Assembly (NCBI RefSeq): GCF_021404305.1
Contig: NZ_JABFTX010000001.1
Location: forward strand, 1,302,001-1,366,000
Source: Billgrantia ethanolica
GTDB lineage: Bacteria; Pseudomonadota; Gammaproteobacteria; Pseudomonadales; Halomonadaceae
Length of the DNA stretch: 64,000 nt
Direction of reading: 5' to 3'
Under the pieces are notes generated by a model. It saw nothing but the letters and a program-made list of their open reading frames with translations. It was not told the DNA's origin and did no database searches. Position numbers and translations under genes: made by a program. Shown piece after piece: positions 45,280 through 54,748 of this stretch; the stretch's first letter is position 1; every line of letters starts with the position of its first letter.

Positions 45280-47094
45280 ATGAGCTTCGATTCGCGCCAG
45301 TTCCTTGCCAACCTCACCCAGTCGCCGGGTATCTACCGCATGCTGGACGAGCAAGGCGATACGCTCTACGTCGGCAAGGCCAAGCGCTTGAAGGCGCGCT
45401 TGGCCAGCTACTTCCGCGGCGCGCTCAATGCCAAGACCCAGGCCATGGTCTCGCGCATCGCCGATGTGCAAGTGACGGTCACGCGCAGCGAAATCGAGGC
45501 GCTGCTGCTCGAGCAGACGCTGATCAAGGAGCTGCGTCCGCCGTACAATATCCTGCTGCGCGACGACAAGTCCTACCCCTTCGTCTTCGTCACCGACCGC
45601 CATCCGTTCCCGGCGCTGGAGTACAAGCGAGCCCGTCGGCGCCATGAGGACGGCCGCTACCTCGGCCCCTACCCGAGCAGCAACGCCGTACGTGAAAGCC
45701 TGTCGCTGATGCAGAAGATCTTTCGCATACGCAACTGCGAGGACAGCGTCTTCGCCCATCGCACACGCCCCTGTCTGCAGTACCAGATCCGACGCTGCAG
45801 CGCGCCCTGCGTGGGCTATATCGGTGAAGCCGATTATCGTCGCGACCTGGAGCACGCAGTGATGTGCCTCGAAGGACGCAGCGAACAGGTCACCCAGGAG
45901 CTGACCGAGGCCATGGAGACAGCCAGCCGCAATCTGGCCTTCGAGGATGCAGCCCGCCTGCGCGACCAGATCCAACACCTGCGCCAGCTGCAGCATCGCC
46001 AGTTCGTGGACACCGAAGGCGGCGACGCCGACGTCTTTGCTCTGGCCGAACGCGAAGGAGCACTGTGCATCTCCGTCCTGGCGGTTCGTCAGGGGCGGCT
46101 GCTGGGCGCTCGCCATCACGCGCCGGACAATGGCCTGGGGCTCGATCCCGCCGAGCTGCTAGGCGAATTCGTCAGTCAGTACTACCTGGGCCAGGGGCGC
46201 GAGATACCGCGCGAGGTGATCGCCAGCCTGCCACTCCCCGACAGCGACATCCTGGAAAGTGCGTTGAGCAGTCGCGCCGAGCGGCGCGTCCGGGTGACCC
46301 ACAGGGTGCGTGGCCACCGCAGCCAGTGGCTGGAACTGGCCAGAACCAATGCCGAACAGCAGCTCGGCAGCCGACTCGCCAGTCAGGGCGAACTCGACCG
46401 GCGCTTTCATTCACTGCAGACCGCCCTGGGGCTCCCCGCTCCGCCCGAGCGCCTCGAGTGCTTCGACATCAGCCACAGCCACGGCGAGGCCACCGTGGCC
46501 TCCTGCGTGGTATTCGACAGCAACGGCCCACGCAAGTCCGATTACCGTCGCTTCAACATCGAGGGCGAAACCGCGGGCGACGACTACGCCGCCATGCGCC
46601 AGGCGCTCGCTCGACGCTTTCGGCGTCTTGCCGAAGGGGAAGGCATCGCCCCGGACATCCTCCTGCTGGACGGCGGCAAGGGGCAGCTCAATCTAGCCCG
46701 CGAGGTCCTTGCCGAGCTGGGAGTCGGCAACATCTTGCTGCTCGGCGTGGCCAAGGGCACCACCCGCAAGGCCGGCCTCGAGACCCTGTTCATCGAAACC
46801 ATCGATCGCACCCTCGACCTGCCGGGATCCTCGCCTGCGCTGCATCTGATCCAGCACGTGCGCGACGAAGCCCACCGCTTCGCCATCACCGGACACCGCA
46901 ATCGCCGCGACAAGGCCCGCCGCAGCTCCGCCCTGGAAGGCATTGCCGGTATCGGCCCCAAGCGCCGGCGCGAGCTGCTGCGCTTCTTCGGCGGGTTACA
47001 GGGGGTCAAGAAGGCCAGCCGCGAAGAATTGGCCCGGGTTCCCGGCATCAGCGCCGCGCTGGCCGAAGCGATTCATCGCTCCTTGCATGGATGA
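45280..47094 (+). CDS. uvrC: Excinuclease ABC subunit C
   Basis: 604 residues, usual length. The N-terminal GIY-YIG nuclease contains GIYRMLDEQGDTLYVGKAK. The UVR motif region (FEDAARLRDQIQHL) contacts UvrB. The UvrC/RNase H-like nuclease contains ECFDISHSHGEATVASCVVF and LLLDGGKGQL. The C-terminal helix-hairpin-helix repeats include IAGIGPKRRRELLRFFGG. It makes both incisions in nucleotide-excision repair. Confidence 0.98.
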   Translation: MSFDSRQFLANLTQSPGIYRMLDEQGDTLYVGKAKRLKARLASYFRGALNAKTQAMVSRIADVQVTVTRSEIEALLLEQTLIKELRPPYNILLRDDKSYPFVFVTDRHPFPALEYKRARRRHEDGRYLGPYPSSNAVRESLSLMQKIFRIRNCEDSVFAHRTRPCLQYQIRRCSAPCVGYIGEADYRRDLEHAVMCLEGRSEQVTQELTEAMETASRNLAFEDAARLRDQIQHLRQLQHRQFVDTEGGDADVFALAEREGALCISVLAVRQGRLLGARHHAPDNGLGLDPAELLGEFVSQYYLGQGREIPREVIASLPLPDSDILESALSSRAERRVRVTHRVRGHRSQWLELARTNAEQQLGSRLASQGELDRRFHSLQTALGLPAPPERLECFDISHSHGEATVASCVVFDSNGPRKSDYRRFNIEGETAGDDYAAMRQALARRFRRLAEGEGIAPDILLLDGGKGQLNLAREVLAELGVGNILLLGVAKGTTRKAGLETLFIETIDRTLDLPGSSPALHLIQHVRDEAHRFAITGHRNRRDKARRSSALEGIAGIGPKRRRELLRFFGGLQGVKKASREELARVPGISAALAEAIHRSLHG

Positions 47095-47161
47095 TAACGC
47101 CCGGTACAGATAGAATGGGGCCTCTTCGGCTTTCCTGACCTTAGGCAAGGACCTCTCGTCA

Positions 47162-47710
47162 ATGAACATCCCCAACATCCTGACGCTGGCAAGAATCGCC
47201 TTCATCCCGCTGCTGGTGGTGTTCTTCTACCTTCCCTATTCCTGGAGCATGCCGGTGGCGGCCGGCCTGTTCGCCCTGGCCTCCGTGACCGACTGGCTCG
47301 ACGGTTACCTGGCCCGCCGCTGGAATCAATCCACCCCGTTCGGCGCCTTTCTCGATCCGGTAGCGGACAAGCTGATGGTGGCCGTGGCCCTGGCGCTGCT
47401 GATCGAACGCTTCGACAGCATCTGGTTGACCTTGCCGGCGCTGGTGATCATCGGCCGTGAGATCGTGATTTCGGCGCTGCGCGAATGGATGGCCGAGATG
47501 GGCAAGCGCGGCAAAGTGGCCGTTTCCTGGCTGGGCAAGGCCAAGACCACCATGCAGATGATTGCGCTGCTGCTGCTGCTGGCTTTCGCACCCGGCACGC
47601 AGCTTTCTCTGCTGGGTGTCGTGACGCTGCACGCTGCGGCGATCATGACCCTCTGGTCGATGGTGATGTACCTGCGCGCCGCCTGGCCCCACCTGTCCCG
47701 CGCGATGTAG
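47162..47710 (+). CDS. pgsA: CDP-diacylglycerol-glycerol-3-phosphate phosphatidyltransferase
   Basis: 182 residues. The start MNIPNILTLARIAFIPLLVV and the CDP-alcohol phosphotransferase motif (DWLDGYLARRW, then GAFLDPVADK) are clear. It makes phosphatidylglycerophosphate in the inner membrane. It lies downstream of uvrC and upstream of a three-tRNA cluster. Confidence 0.97.
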   Translation: MNIPNILTLARIAFIPLLVVFFYLPYSWSMPVAAGLFALASVTDWLDGYLARRWNQSTPFGAFLDPVADKLMVAVALALLIERFDSIWLTLPALVIIGREIVISALREWMAEMGKRGKVAVSWLGKAKTTMQMIALLLLLAFAPGTQLSLLGVVTLHAAAIMTLWSMVMYLRAAWPHLSRAM

Positions 47711-47737
47711 CCGAGCCCCGCCAGTGCCAACAAGTGA

Positions 47738-47765
47738 TTGACATTAACCGGCTTATCCGTATAAT
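47738..47765 (+). promoter_or_regulatory. Sigma-70 promoter of the tRNA-Gly-Cys-Leu cluster
   Basis: TTGACA (47738-47743), 16-base spacer, TATAAT (47760-47765). Both hexamers are perfect consensus. The first tRNA begins 15 bases downstream. Confidence 0.9.
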
Positions 47766-47780
47766 TCGCTCTCGAGTCGA

Positions 47781-47855
47781 GCGGGAATAGCTCAGTGGTA
47801 GAGCATCGCCTTGCCAAGGCGAGGGTCGGGAGTTCGAATCTCCTTTCCCGCTCCA
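47781..47855 (+). tRNA. tRNA-Gly (GCC anticodon)
   Basis: 75 bases with encoded CCA. The acceptor stem GCGGGAA/TTCCCGC is perfect, and the anticodon stem TCGCC/GGCGA closes the loop TTGCCAA with anticodon GCC. Confidence 0.98.
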
Positions 47856-47869
47856 ATACGACTCACAGA

Positions 47870-47943
47870 GGCTGGATGGCAGAGTGGTTATGCAGCGGAC
47901 TGCAACTCCGTGTACGCCGGTTCGATTCCGACTCCAGCCTCCA
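47870..47943 (+). tRNA. tRNA-Cys (GCA anticodon)
   Basis: 74 bases with encoded CCA. The acceptor stem is GGCTGGA/TCCAGCC, the discriminator is U (cysteine identity), and the anticodon loop CTGCAAC gives GCA. Confidence 0.98.
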
Positions 47944-47982
47944 TTTCTTGTCCCCTTTCAGCTGCCTGCTCGAAACCGTGCC

Positions 47983-48069
47983 GCCCGGATGGCGAAATTG
48001 GTAGACGCAAGAGACTTAAAATCTCTCGGTGGCAACACCGTGCCGGTTCGAGCCCGGCTCCGGGCACCA
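47983..48069 (+). tRNA. tRNA-Leu (TAA anticodon)
   Basis: 87 bases with encoded CCA and a long variable arm, a class II tRNA. The anticodon stem AGAGA/TCTCT closes the loop CTTAAAA, giving TAA. The acceptor stem is GCCCGGA/TCCGGGC. Confidence 0.98.
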
Positions 48070-48157
48070 GGCTCTTCGCTATCCCTCTCTCATCCCTGTC
48101 ATCTCAGGCACCTTTGAGCCAAGCTGGCTGATGCAACAGGCTTCAGCGAGAACCCGC

Positions 48158-49756
48158 ATGGCTCCAAGCATACTGGCTCGTAGCGAACATGACGTACTGG
48201 TCATCGGCGGCGGTGTCGCCGGCCTGACCCTCGCCCTGCATGCCGCCGAGACGCGTCGCGTCACGCTGGTGCGTCCCGCCAGCGACGACCAGGGCGCCAG
48301 CCGCTGGGCCCAGGGCGGCATTGCCGCGGTGCTCTCCCCCCAGGACGACTTCGATGCCCACGTAGCGGATACGCTGGTGGCCGGCGACGGGCTGTGTGAC
48401 GAGCTGGCCGTGCGCTTTACCGTCGAGCAAGGACCCGCGGCCATCGAATGGCTGCTCTCGCTCGGCGTACCCTTCACCCGCGACGACAGCCCCACGGCCA
48501 GCTACCCCTACCACCTGACCCGCGAAGGTGGCCACGGCACGCGGCGCATCATCCACGCCGAGGATGCCACCGGTCGTGCCGTGTTGGATACGTTGAAGCG
48601 CCATGCCGAGGCGCATACCGCCATCACGATACGCGACGACCTGGTGGCAATCGATCTGCTCTCGGACGTCGAGAACCGCTGCCGCGGCGCACGCTGCCTG
48701 GATGAGCGAGGCCGACTGCAGGAACTGGAGGCCAACGACACCGTACTGGCCACCGGCGGCGCCAGCGGCATCTATCGCCACGCCACCAGCCCGCACCCGG
48801 CCAGCGGCGAAGGCATGATGATGGCGGCCGAACTGGGCGCCGAGCTGATGAACCTCGAGTTCCAGCAATTTCATCCCACCTGCCTCTATGATCCGGAAGG
48901 GCCCCCCTTCCTCATCAGCGAGGCGGTGCGCGGCGAAGGCGGACGCCTCTTCAGCACCGACGGCCGCCGCTTCATGCCGGAACTCGATCCCCGCGCCGAA
49001 CTGGCACCGCGCGACATCGTCGCCCGCGCCATCGATGCCGAGATGCAGCGCACCGGCTCGCCCCATGTCTGGCTGGACGTGACACACCTGGGCGAACCGG
49101 CCATACGTCATCACTTCCCCACCATCCATGCCCACTGCCTTGGTCGCGGCCTGGACATCACCCGACAGCCGATTCCCGTGGTGCCCGCCGCCCACTACAG
49201 CTGCGGCGGGATTGCCACCGACCTGGACGGCCGCTCCAGCGTGCCGCACCTGTATGCCATCGGGGAAGTGGCCTGCACAGGCCTGCACGGCGCCAACCGT
49301 ATGGCCAGCAATTCACTGCTGGAGTGTCTGGTCTTTGCCCGCAGCTGCGCTGCCAAGCTGGCGTACCTCGAGGCATCCGGCCCGGCTTCATTGAACTGCG
49401 CGCCTGCGGGGGATGAGTCGATCGATGCCGAACGCATTCAGCAATGGCGTCTGCGTATGCGCGACGTCATGAGCCGTCATGTGGCGATCGTGCGCCGCGA
49501 TGCGGGGCTCGATGCCGCTGCCGGCGAACTGGACACGCTGATACATGAGGTACAAAGCGTCATCGCCAATGCAGCACCCAGCACAGCACTGGCGAGCCTG
49601 TGGCATGCGCTCAGGCTGGCCCGCCTGACCGTCAAGGCGGCGCGCATGCGCCGCGAATCCCGCGGGCTGCACTACAATCCGGACTGCCCAGACCACCTGA
49701 AGGCCGGCCTGACACCACAGCCATCACGCCTGCACCTGCAAGACCTCAGCGTGTAA
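48158..49756 (+). CDS. nadB: L-aspartate oxidase
   Basis: 532 residues from the ATG at 48158, which places the FAD dinucleotide-binding motif (DVLVIGGGVAGLTLAL) about 11 residues from the start as in E. coli NadB. An earlier ATG at 48131 is possible, and anything upstream of 48070 would lie inside tRNA-Leu. Visible signatures are ASRWAQGGIAAVL, EFQQFHPT and PAAHYSCGGIATDLDG. It oxidises L-aspartate to iminoaspartate, the first step of NAD synthesis. Confidence 0.96.
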   Translation: MAPSILARSEHDVLVIGGGVAGLTLALHAAETRRVTLVRPASDDQGASRWAQGGIAAVLSPQDDFDAHVADTLVAGDGLCDELAVRFTVEQGPAAIEWLLSLGVPFTRDDSPTASYPYHLTREGGHGTRRIIHAEDATGRAVLDTLKRHAEAHTAITIRDDLVAIDLLSDVENRCRGARCLDERGRLQELEANDTVLATGGASGIYRHATSPHPASGEGMMMAAELGAELMNLEFQQFHPTCLYDPEGPPFLISEAVRGEGGRLFSTDGRRFMPELDPRAELAPRDIVARAIDAEMQRTGSPHVWLDVTHLGEPAIRHHFPTIHAHCLGRGLDITRQPIPVVPAAHYSCGGIATDLDGRSSVPHLYAIGEVACTGLHGANRMASNSLLECLVFARSCAAKLAYLEASGPASLNCAPAGDESIDAERIQQWRLRMRDVMSRHVAIVRRDAGLDAAAGELDTLIHEVQSVIANAAPSTALASLWHALRLARLTVKAARMRRESRGLHYNPDCPDHLKAGLTPQPSRLHLQDLSV

Positions 49757-49795
49757 CGGCGTCATCCGGCTTGCGCCCAGCCGCTACGCCGTGCG

Positions 49796-50188
49796 TCATC
49801 GCGCCAGGGCGCGGCGCAGCTGGCGTAACGCATCGCCGGGTGCGCTATCGGGCCATAGCCATGCTCTGCGTCCGTCGAGTTTCAGGGCGAGCAACCAGGG
49901 GCCAAGGTAATCGCAAGTCAACCTGACCGGCACCGCCTCTGCGCCCGGCTCAGACTGCCATGACCAACGCCAGTCGCCGGCTGCTTCCGGATGCATGTGC
50001 AATACGCCACGCGTCTGCCCGCACCACAGCCACCACGCCAGCGGCACCAGCCACCCCACGGCCGGCACGGCCAGCCAGCTCGGCCCCAAGTGGAGCACGA
50101 TGCCTGTGACCAGCACGGCCAGCAGGAGCTGACTGCACCACGCCAGCCTAGACCGGGCGATGAGGATCGTTGTCGGCGTTCTCGGCAT
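49796..50188 (-). CDS. ygfX: YgfX/CptA-family membrane protein
   Basis: 130 residues with two N-terminal membrane helices (LLLAVLVTGIVLHLG, VGWLVPLAWWLW) and a C-terminal part with YLGPWLLALKLDG, typical of YgfX/CptA. The gene overlaps the 3' end of sdhE by 41 bases, the conserved sdhE-ygfX arrangement. YgfX has been described as an inner-membrane toxin partner of SdhE (CptB), and its role beside SdhE is debated. Confidence 0.85.
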   Translation of the reverse strand: MPRTPTTILIARSRLAWCSQLLLAVLVTGIVLHLGPSWLAVPAVGWLVPLAWWLWCGQTRGVLHMHPEAAGDWRWSWQSEPGAEAVPVRLTCDYLGPWLLALKLDGRRAWLWPDSAPGDALRQLRRALAR

Positions 50189-50474
50189 GTTGCTGTATCA
50201 GGGTGACGATTCGCTGAAACTCCGGGGCAGGCGGCTCACGCTTCATCAGCCAGGCGAACAGATCCTGATCCTCACCTTCGATCAGGGCCCGGTAGGCAGC
50301 CTGATCGTCGTCGCTCAACTGATCGTAGCAGTGCTCGAGGAAGGGAATCAGCAGCAGATCGAGCTCCCACATTCCGCGTCGTGAGTGCCAGTAGAGCCGC
50401 TTGCGCAAGGCTGCGGCATCGGGGGTGTTCGCTTCGCTCAACGTCGGCCTCGGTGGTCTCAAAGAATGGTCCAT
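50148..50474 (-). CDS. sdhE: FAD assembly factor SdhE
   Basis: 108 residues. The RGMxExD motif appears as RRGMWELDLLLIPFLE, followed by the family pattern LIEGEDQDLFAWLM. SdhE promotes covalent flavinylation of SdhA and related flavoproteins. It is divergent from ihfB and overlaps ygfX. The N-terminal extension of about 20 residues is longer than in E. coli. Confidence 0.94.
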   Translation of the reverse strand: MDHSLRPPRPTLSEANTPDAAALRKRLYWHSRRGMWELDLLLIPFLEHCYDQLSDDDQAAYRALIEGEDQDLFAWLMKREPPAPEFQRIVTLIQQHAENADNDPHRPV

Positions 50475-50643
50475 CAGTATACCGAACCCTCGAGAATACG
50501 GCAGCGCCTACCCTCGCAATGTGCGATTTCCTTGACCATGGTCGTAGTGCGTTGTTTTATCACGATTTGAGCAGTATGCTGAGGGTAGAATAAGAATGCC
50601 GCCCAGTCCCACCGGACCGGGAATCGCCTGGAGAGATGACCCG

Positions 50644-50940
50644 ATGACCAAATCCGAATTGATCGAGCAGATCGCCATGCGACAGCCCGAGCTTTCGATC
50701 AAGGAAGTCGAATCTGCGGTTCGCCTGATCCTCGATGACATCACCGACACCCTGGCCGAAGGCGGACGTGTCGAAATAAGGGGTTTCGGCAGTTTTTCCT
50801 TGCACTATCGAGAGCCGCGGGTAGGTCGCAACCCCAAGACCGGTGATCCGGTCGCGCTGGAGGGCAAGTTCGTGCCACACTTCAAGCCCGGCAAGGAGCT
50901 TCGCGAGCAGGTCAATGCCAGCCGCGCCCTCGGCTATTAA
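50644..50940 (+). CDS. ihfB: Integration host factor beta subunit
   Basis: 98 residues from the ATG at 50644 with GGAGAG upstream. It begins [20 protein letters not shown] and contains the DNA-intercalating arm [13 protein letters not shown]. It bends DNA as a heterodimer with IhfA. In many gammaproteobacteria ihfB follows rpsA. Here the upstream neighbour is the divergent sdhE, and lapA follows after 27 bases. Confidence 0.96.
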   Translation: MTKSELIEQIAMRQPELSIKEVESAVRLILDDITDTLAEGGRVEIRGFGSFSLHYREPRVGRNPKTGDPVALEGKFVPHFKPGKELREQVNASRALGY

Positions 50941-50967
50941 TTTTTCGAACTTACAAGGGATAGACAC

Positions 50968-51273
50968 ATGCGTTGGCTCAAAGGCCTGATCGTTGCCATC
51001 ATTCTGCTGGCGGTCCTGCTTGTCGGCATCCTCTTTGCCGTCAACAACCAGCAGACGGTACCGCTGAACCTGATCTGGCTGGAGCTGCCGGCTGTCTCGC
51101 TCTCCGTCTGGCTCCTGGCCGCCCTGGTGAGTGGCGTCGTGCTGGGAATGCTGGCGATGACGGGGGTCTGGCTGCGGCTGCGCACTGCACTCTCCCGCGC
51201 CCAGCGGCTGAACCGCCAGCAGCGCAAGGAACTCGACCGGCTGCGCGTTCAGGAGCTCAAGGAACTGCCCTAA
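50968..51273 (+). CDS. lapA: Lipopolysaccharide assembly protein A (LapA/YciS)
   Basis: 101 residues, two membrane helices (LIVAIILLAVLLVGILFAV and VWLLAALVSGVVLGMLAM), then a charged cytoplasmic coiled coil. The LapA-typical NNQQTVPLNLIW lies between the helices. It works with LapB to control LpxC stability. The stop abuts the lapB start. Confidence 0.94.
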   Translation: MRWLKGLIVAIILLAVLLVGILFAVNNQQTVPLNLIWLELPAVSLSVWLLAALVSGVVLGMLAMTGVWLRLRTALSRAQRLNRQQRKELDRLRVQELKELP

Positions 51274-52461
51274 ATGCCCGATGCCCTGCTGCTTGCCCTG
51301 CTGGTGGCTGCCGTTGCCATTGGCTGGTGGCTAGGCCGACGCGAGCGCCAGGGTAACCGAGATCCCGCGCCGCCGAACACGCTGTCGCGGGATTACTTCG
51401 TCGGCTTGAACTACCTGCTCAACGAGCAGCCCGATCGCGCCATCGAGACCTTCGTCAGCGCACTCGAGGTCAACAGCGAAACCGTCGACACCCATATCAC
51501 TCTGGGTAATCTCTTTCGCACCCGGGGCGAAGCCGATCGTGCCGTCAAGATTCACCAGAACCTGCTGGCCCGCCCCACCCTGACCGCACTGCAAAGCGAC
51601 CAGGTGCAGCTTGAGCTCTCCCGCGATTTTCTTCACCTGGGGCTGTTCGACCGCAGCGAGCGCCTGCTCCAGCAGTTGATCCGCGAAACCAGCCATGACG
51701 ACATCCGCCATGCCGCCAAGCGGCTGCTGGCCGACCTGTTCGATCGTGAAGGCGAGTGGCAGGCCGCCTTCGACGTCGCTTATCCCAACTTGGTCCGCCA
51801 GCATGATGACGTACGCCGCGCCGCGGCCCACTGGCTGTGCGAAATGGCCGATCAGGAGCGTCACTCGGCAAGCCCGGGTCTGGCCCGCAAGCATCTGCGC
51901 CGCGCGCTCTCCATCGACCCCCGCTGCGTACGAGCCAACTTGCTGCTGTCGGCCCTGGCACAGGATACCGGCCACTATCGCGAAGCCATTCGCATCCTCA
52001 TGCGCATCCCCGATCAGGACCTGGACATGATGCCGATCGTGCTCGAGCCACTGCATCATGCCTACCGCATGCTCGACGACGAGTCGGGCCTGGTGACTTG
52101 CCTCGAGGAACTGCTGGAGCGCGCCCACGTTACCAGTCTGATCATTCTGCTGGCCGAAACCCAGCGCAAGAGGCTCGGTCTGCAGGTGGCCATCGACCTT
52201 GTCAGCGAACAGCTCAACCGTGCCCCCAGCCTGGGCGCGCTCGATTACCTACTGGATCTTTATCAGCATCAGCAGCAGGAGCGTGGTGCGCCCGACAACC
52301 GGCTGCAGTTACTCAAGCAGCACACCCATGCCCTGTTGGCGGTTCGTCCACGCCACCGCTGCCAGCGCTGTGGCTTCGCCGGCCAACCGCTGCACTGGCA
52401 GTGCCCCAGCTGTCGCAGTTGGGGCACTACCCGCCCCATCACCGGCATTGAAGGAGAGTGA
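51274..52461 (+). CDS. lapB: Lipopolysaccharide assembly protein B (LapB/YciM)
   Basis: 395 residues. An N-terminal membrane anchor (LLLALLVAAVAIGWWLGR) precedes tetratricopeptide repeats (DYFVGLNYLLNEQPDRAIE and following). The C-terminal rubredoxin-type metal site has two CxxC pairs, CQRCGF and CPSC. LapB guides FtsH to degrade LpxC, balancing LPS and phospholipid synthesis. It directly follows lapA without a gap. Confidence 0.96.
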   Translation: MPDALLLALLVAAVAIGWWLGRRERQGNRDPAPPNTLSRDYFVGLNYLLNEQPDRAIETFVSALEVNSETVDTHITLGNLFRTRGEADRAVKIHQNLLARPTLTALQSDQVQLELSRDFLHLGLFDRSERLLQQLIRETSHDDIRHAAKRLLADLFDREGEWQAAFDVAYPNLVRQHDDVRRAAAHWLCEMADQERHSASPGLARKHLRRALSIDPRCVRANLLLSALAQDTGHYREAIRILMRIPDQDLDMMPIVLEPLHHAYRMLDDESGLVTCLEELLERAHVTSLIILLAETQRKRLGLQVAIDLVSEQLNRAPSLGALDYLLDLYQHQQQERGAPDNRLQLLKQHTHALLAVRPRHRCQRCGFAGQPLHWQCPSCRSWGTTRPITGIEGE

Positions 52462-52473
52462 CTCCCCGACGCT

Positions 52474-53175
52474 TCAGCTTGTCGCCAGCTCCTGCTCGAT
52501 CGCAGCCAGCGCGGCCATGGGATCCTGCGCCTGAGTGATCGGCCGACCAATCACCAGGTGCGTGCTTCCCGCCGCCATGGCCTCGGCTGGGGTCATTACG
52601 CGGCGCTGATCGCCATGCTCGGCACTGCGTGGCCTGATGCCCGGCGTCACCTTGAGAAAGTCGCTGCCACACAGTTGCCGCAGTCTGGCCGCCTCCTGAG
52701 CGGAACAGACCACGCCATCCAGGCCGCATTCGCGGGTCAGCAGGGCCAGACGCTCGACATGCTCCGCCGCCGGGGCGGCAATCCCAACCTCGGCAAGATC
52801 CTCAGCCGTCATGCTGGTCAGCACCGTTACTGCGATCAGGTGCGTGTCGAGACCGTTCCGGTCCAACCGCTCGCGCGCTGCCTCCATCATTCGCCGGCCA
52901 CCGCTGGCATGCACGTTGACCATCCACACGCCCTGCTCGGCAGCAGCCTGCACGGCTCCGGCGACGGTGTTGGGAATATCGTGGAACTTCAGATCGAGAA
53001 AAAGCTGAAAACCACGCCCGTGGAGCGCCTCGATGACCTCCGGGCCGCTGCGTGTGAACAGCTCCTTGCCCACCTTGAGGCGACAGCGTGCAGGGTCGAG
53101 CCGGTCGGCCAAACACAGGGCGGCATCGAGGGACGAGTGATCGAGAGCGATGATCAGCGGTGAATCACAGGACAC
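52474..53175 (-). CDS. pyrF: Orotidine 5'-phosphate decarboxylase
   Basis: 233 residues, GTG start with GGAGTG upstream. The catalytic DxKxxDI motif appears as [15 protein letters not shown], and the C-terminal phosphate site includes TPGIRPRS. It converts OMP to UMP, the last step of pyrimidine synthesis. In E. coli pyrF follows lapAB on the same strand. Here it sits next to lapB but points the opposite way. Confidence 0.97.
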   Translation of the reverse strand: MSCDSPLIIALDHSSLDAALCLADRLDPARCRLKVGKELFTRSGPEVIEALHGRGFQLFLDLKFHDIPNTVAGAVQAAAEQGVWMVNVHASGGRRMMEAARERLDRNGLDTHLIAVTVLTSMTAEDLAEVGIAAPAAEHVERLALLTRECGLDGVVCSAQEAARLRQLCGSDFLKVTPGIRPRSAEHGDQRRVMTPAEAMAAGSTHLVIGRPITQAQDPMAALAAIEQELATS

Positions 53176-53368
53176 GTTACGGCACTCCGACGGCGAGTTG
53201 AGCGGCGATTATACCAGCCTGAGAGCGTTAACCCTTCTTCGCCACGTGGACTATCTTCTGAACTATACACTTGCCTAATGCAGTCCCTTGCGATTGCACG
53301 GCGAACCCTGCCATACGGCGATTCAGGTGAAACGACCAAGCCCCGAGCCAATGGACCGGGAGGACTCC

Positions 53369-54520
53369 ATGACAATCGAACAACGCATTGGTCCCATTTC
53401 CCTGCCCGACAACCGTACTCAGCGACTGCTCACGGCACTGCTGGCGGGCTCGGGAGTGACCCTGAACGGCGATGCCCCGTGGGACCCTCAGATCTATCAC
53501 CCCGACTTCTGTTCACGCATCCTGCGTCAGGGCTCCCTTGGGCTGGGAGAGTCCTACATGGACGGCTGGTGGGAATGTGAAAGCCTCGACGAACTGGCCT
53601 GTCGCCTGCTCCTGCACGGCCTCGGCGAACGCGCTCGACCAACCCCCGATCGCATCATCTACCGGCTGCAGGCGGGGCTGCTCAACCTGCAGAGCAAGGC
53701 CCGCGCCTACATGGTCGGCGAGGCCCATTACGATCTCGGCAACGATCTCTTCGAGCGCATGCTCGATCCCACCATGTGCTACTCCTGCGGCTACTGGAAA
53801 GAGGCCGCCACGCTTCACGAGGCACAGCTCGCCAAGCTCGAGCTGGCCTGCCGCAAACTGGAGCTTCGTCCCGGCATGCAGGTGCTGGACATCGGCTGCG
53901 GCTGGGGCAGCTTTGCCGAGTATGCGGCCCGCCACCATGGCGTCTCGGTGACCGGGATTACCATTTCTCGAGAACAGGCGGAACTGGCCAGGCAGCGCTG
54001 CGCCGGGCTGCCCATCGATATTCGGCTCATGGATTACCGCGAACTCGATGGACGCTTCGACCGCATCGTCTCCATCGGCATGTTCGAGCATGTCGGCCAT
54101 CGCAACTACGTCACCTATTTCGAAACCGTGGAGAAGCTACTGGCAGATACGGGTCTCTTCCTGCTGCATACCATCGGCTCGAACAGCTCCGAGATCACCG
54201 TCGACCCCTGGATCGACCGCTATATCTTTCCCAACGGCGTGCTGCCCTCGGCACGAGATATCGCCGATGCCAGCGAAGGCCTGCTGTTGCTTGAGGATTG
54301 GCACAACTTCGGCCCCGACTATGACAGGACGCTGATGGCCTGGCGCGACAACTTCGATGCCCGCTGGCACGAGATAGCCGAACGTTACTCAAAGCGTATC
54401 GAGCGCATGTTCCGCTACTATCTATCGGTGTGTGCCGGCGCCTTTCGTGCTCGCGACATACAGCTTTGGCAGGTGGTGTTTTCCCGCGCACGCACCGAGC
54501 GATACGACGCGCCGCGCTGA
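53369..54520 (+). CDS. cfa: Cyclopropane-fatty-acyl-phospholipid synthase
   Basis: 383 residues from the ATG at 53369, chosen because GGAGG lies 5 bases upstream and the length then equals the E. coli enzyme. An upstream ATG at 53351 is in frame. SAM motif VLDIGCGWGSFAEYAA and the family signatures HYDLGNDLFERMLDPTMCYS and SIGMFEHVGHRNY are visible. It methylates double bonds of membrane phospholipids, usually in stationary phase or under acid/osmotic stress. Confidence 0.97.
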   Translation: MTIEQRIGPISLPDNRTQRLLTALLAGSGVTLNGDAPWDPQIYHPDFCSRILRQGSLGLGESYMDGWWECESLDELACRLLLHGLGERARPTPDRIIYRLQAGLLNLQSKARAYMVGEAHYDLGNDLFERMLDPTMCYSCGYWKEAATLHEAQLAKLELACRKLELRPGMQVLDIGCGWGSFAEYAARHHGVSVTGITISREQAELARQRCAGLPIDIRLMDYRELDGRFDRIVSIGMFEHVGHRNYVTYFETVEKLLADTGLFLLHTIGSNSSEITVDPWIDRYIFPNGVLPSARDIADASEGLLLLEDWHNFGPDYDRTLMAWRDNFDARWHEIAERYSKRIERMFRYYLSVCAGAFRARDIQLWQVVFSRARTERYDAPR

Positions 54521-54691
54521 GAGAACGGCAGGTGGTCAAGAATGGCTTACAAAACGTAGGGACAATTTCTTACAACTGTAGACAGGTGATTTACCCACTG
54601 TTACATCGTATATTAGTCCTTCGCTAAACGGCTCCACCCCGATGCAGGCGTTCGTCGCGCTGCCATCCTACCTGAGGCACTACGCCGAGCC

Positions 54692-54725
54692 GTTATATAA
54701 CAACAGCTTGTATGCAATGTATGCA
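54692..54725. repeat. Short palindrome and direct repeat before a cyclase gene
   Basis: GTTATATAAC (54692-54701) is a perfect 10-base palindrome. It is followed by two copies of TGTATGCA with a 9-base period (54709-54716 and 54718-54725). They lie just upstream of the GGDEF gene at 54749, as operator-like elements. Confidence 0.6.
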
Positions 54726-54748
54726 GCAGGAAAACAAGGGACACCCGC

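Noticed and set aside
48029-48157. Longer nadB reading frame starting inside tRNA-Leu
   Set aside because: The frame overlaps tRNA-Leu; the ATG at 48158 gives the normal NadB N-terminus.
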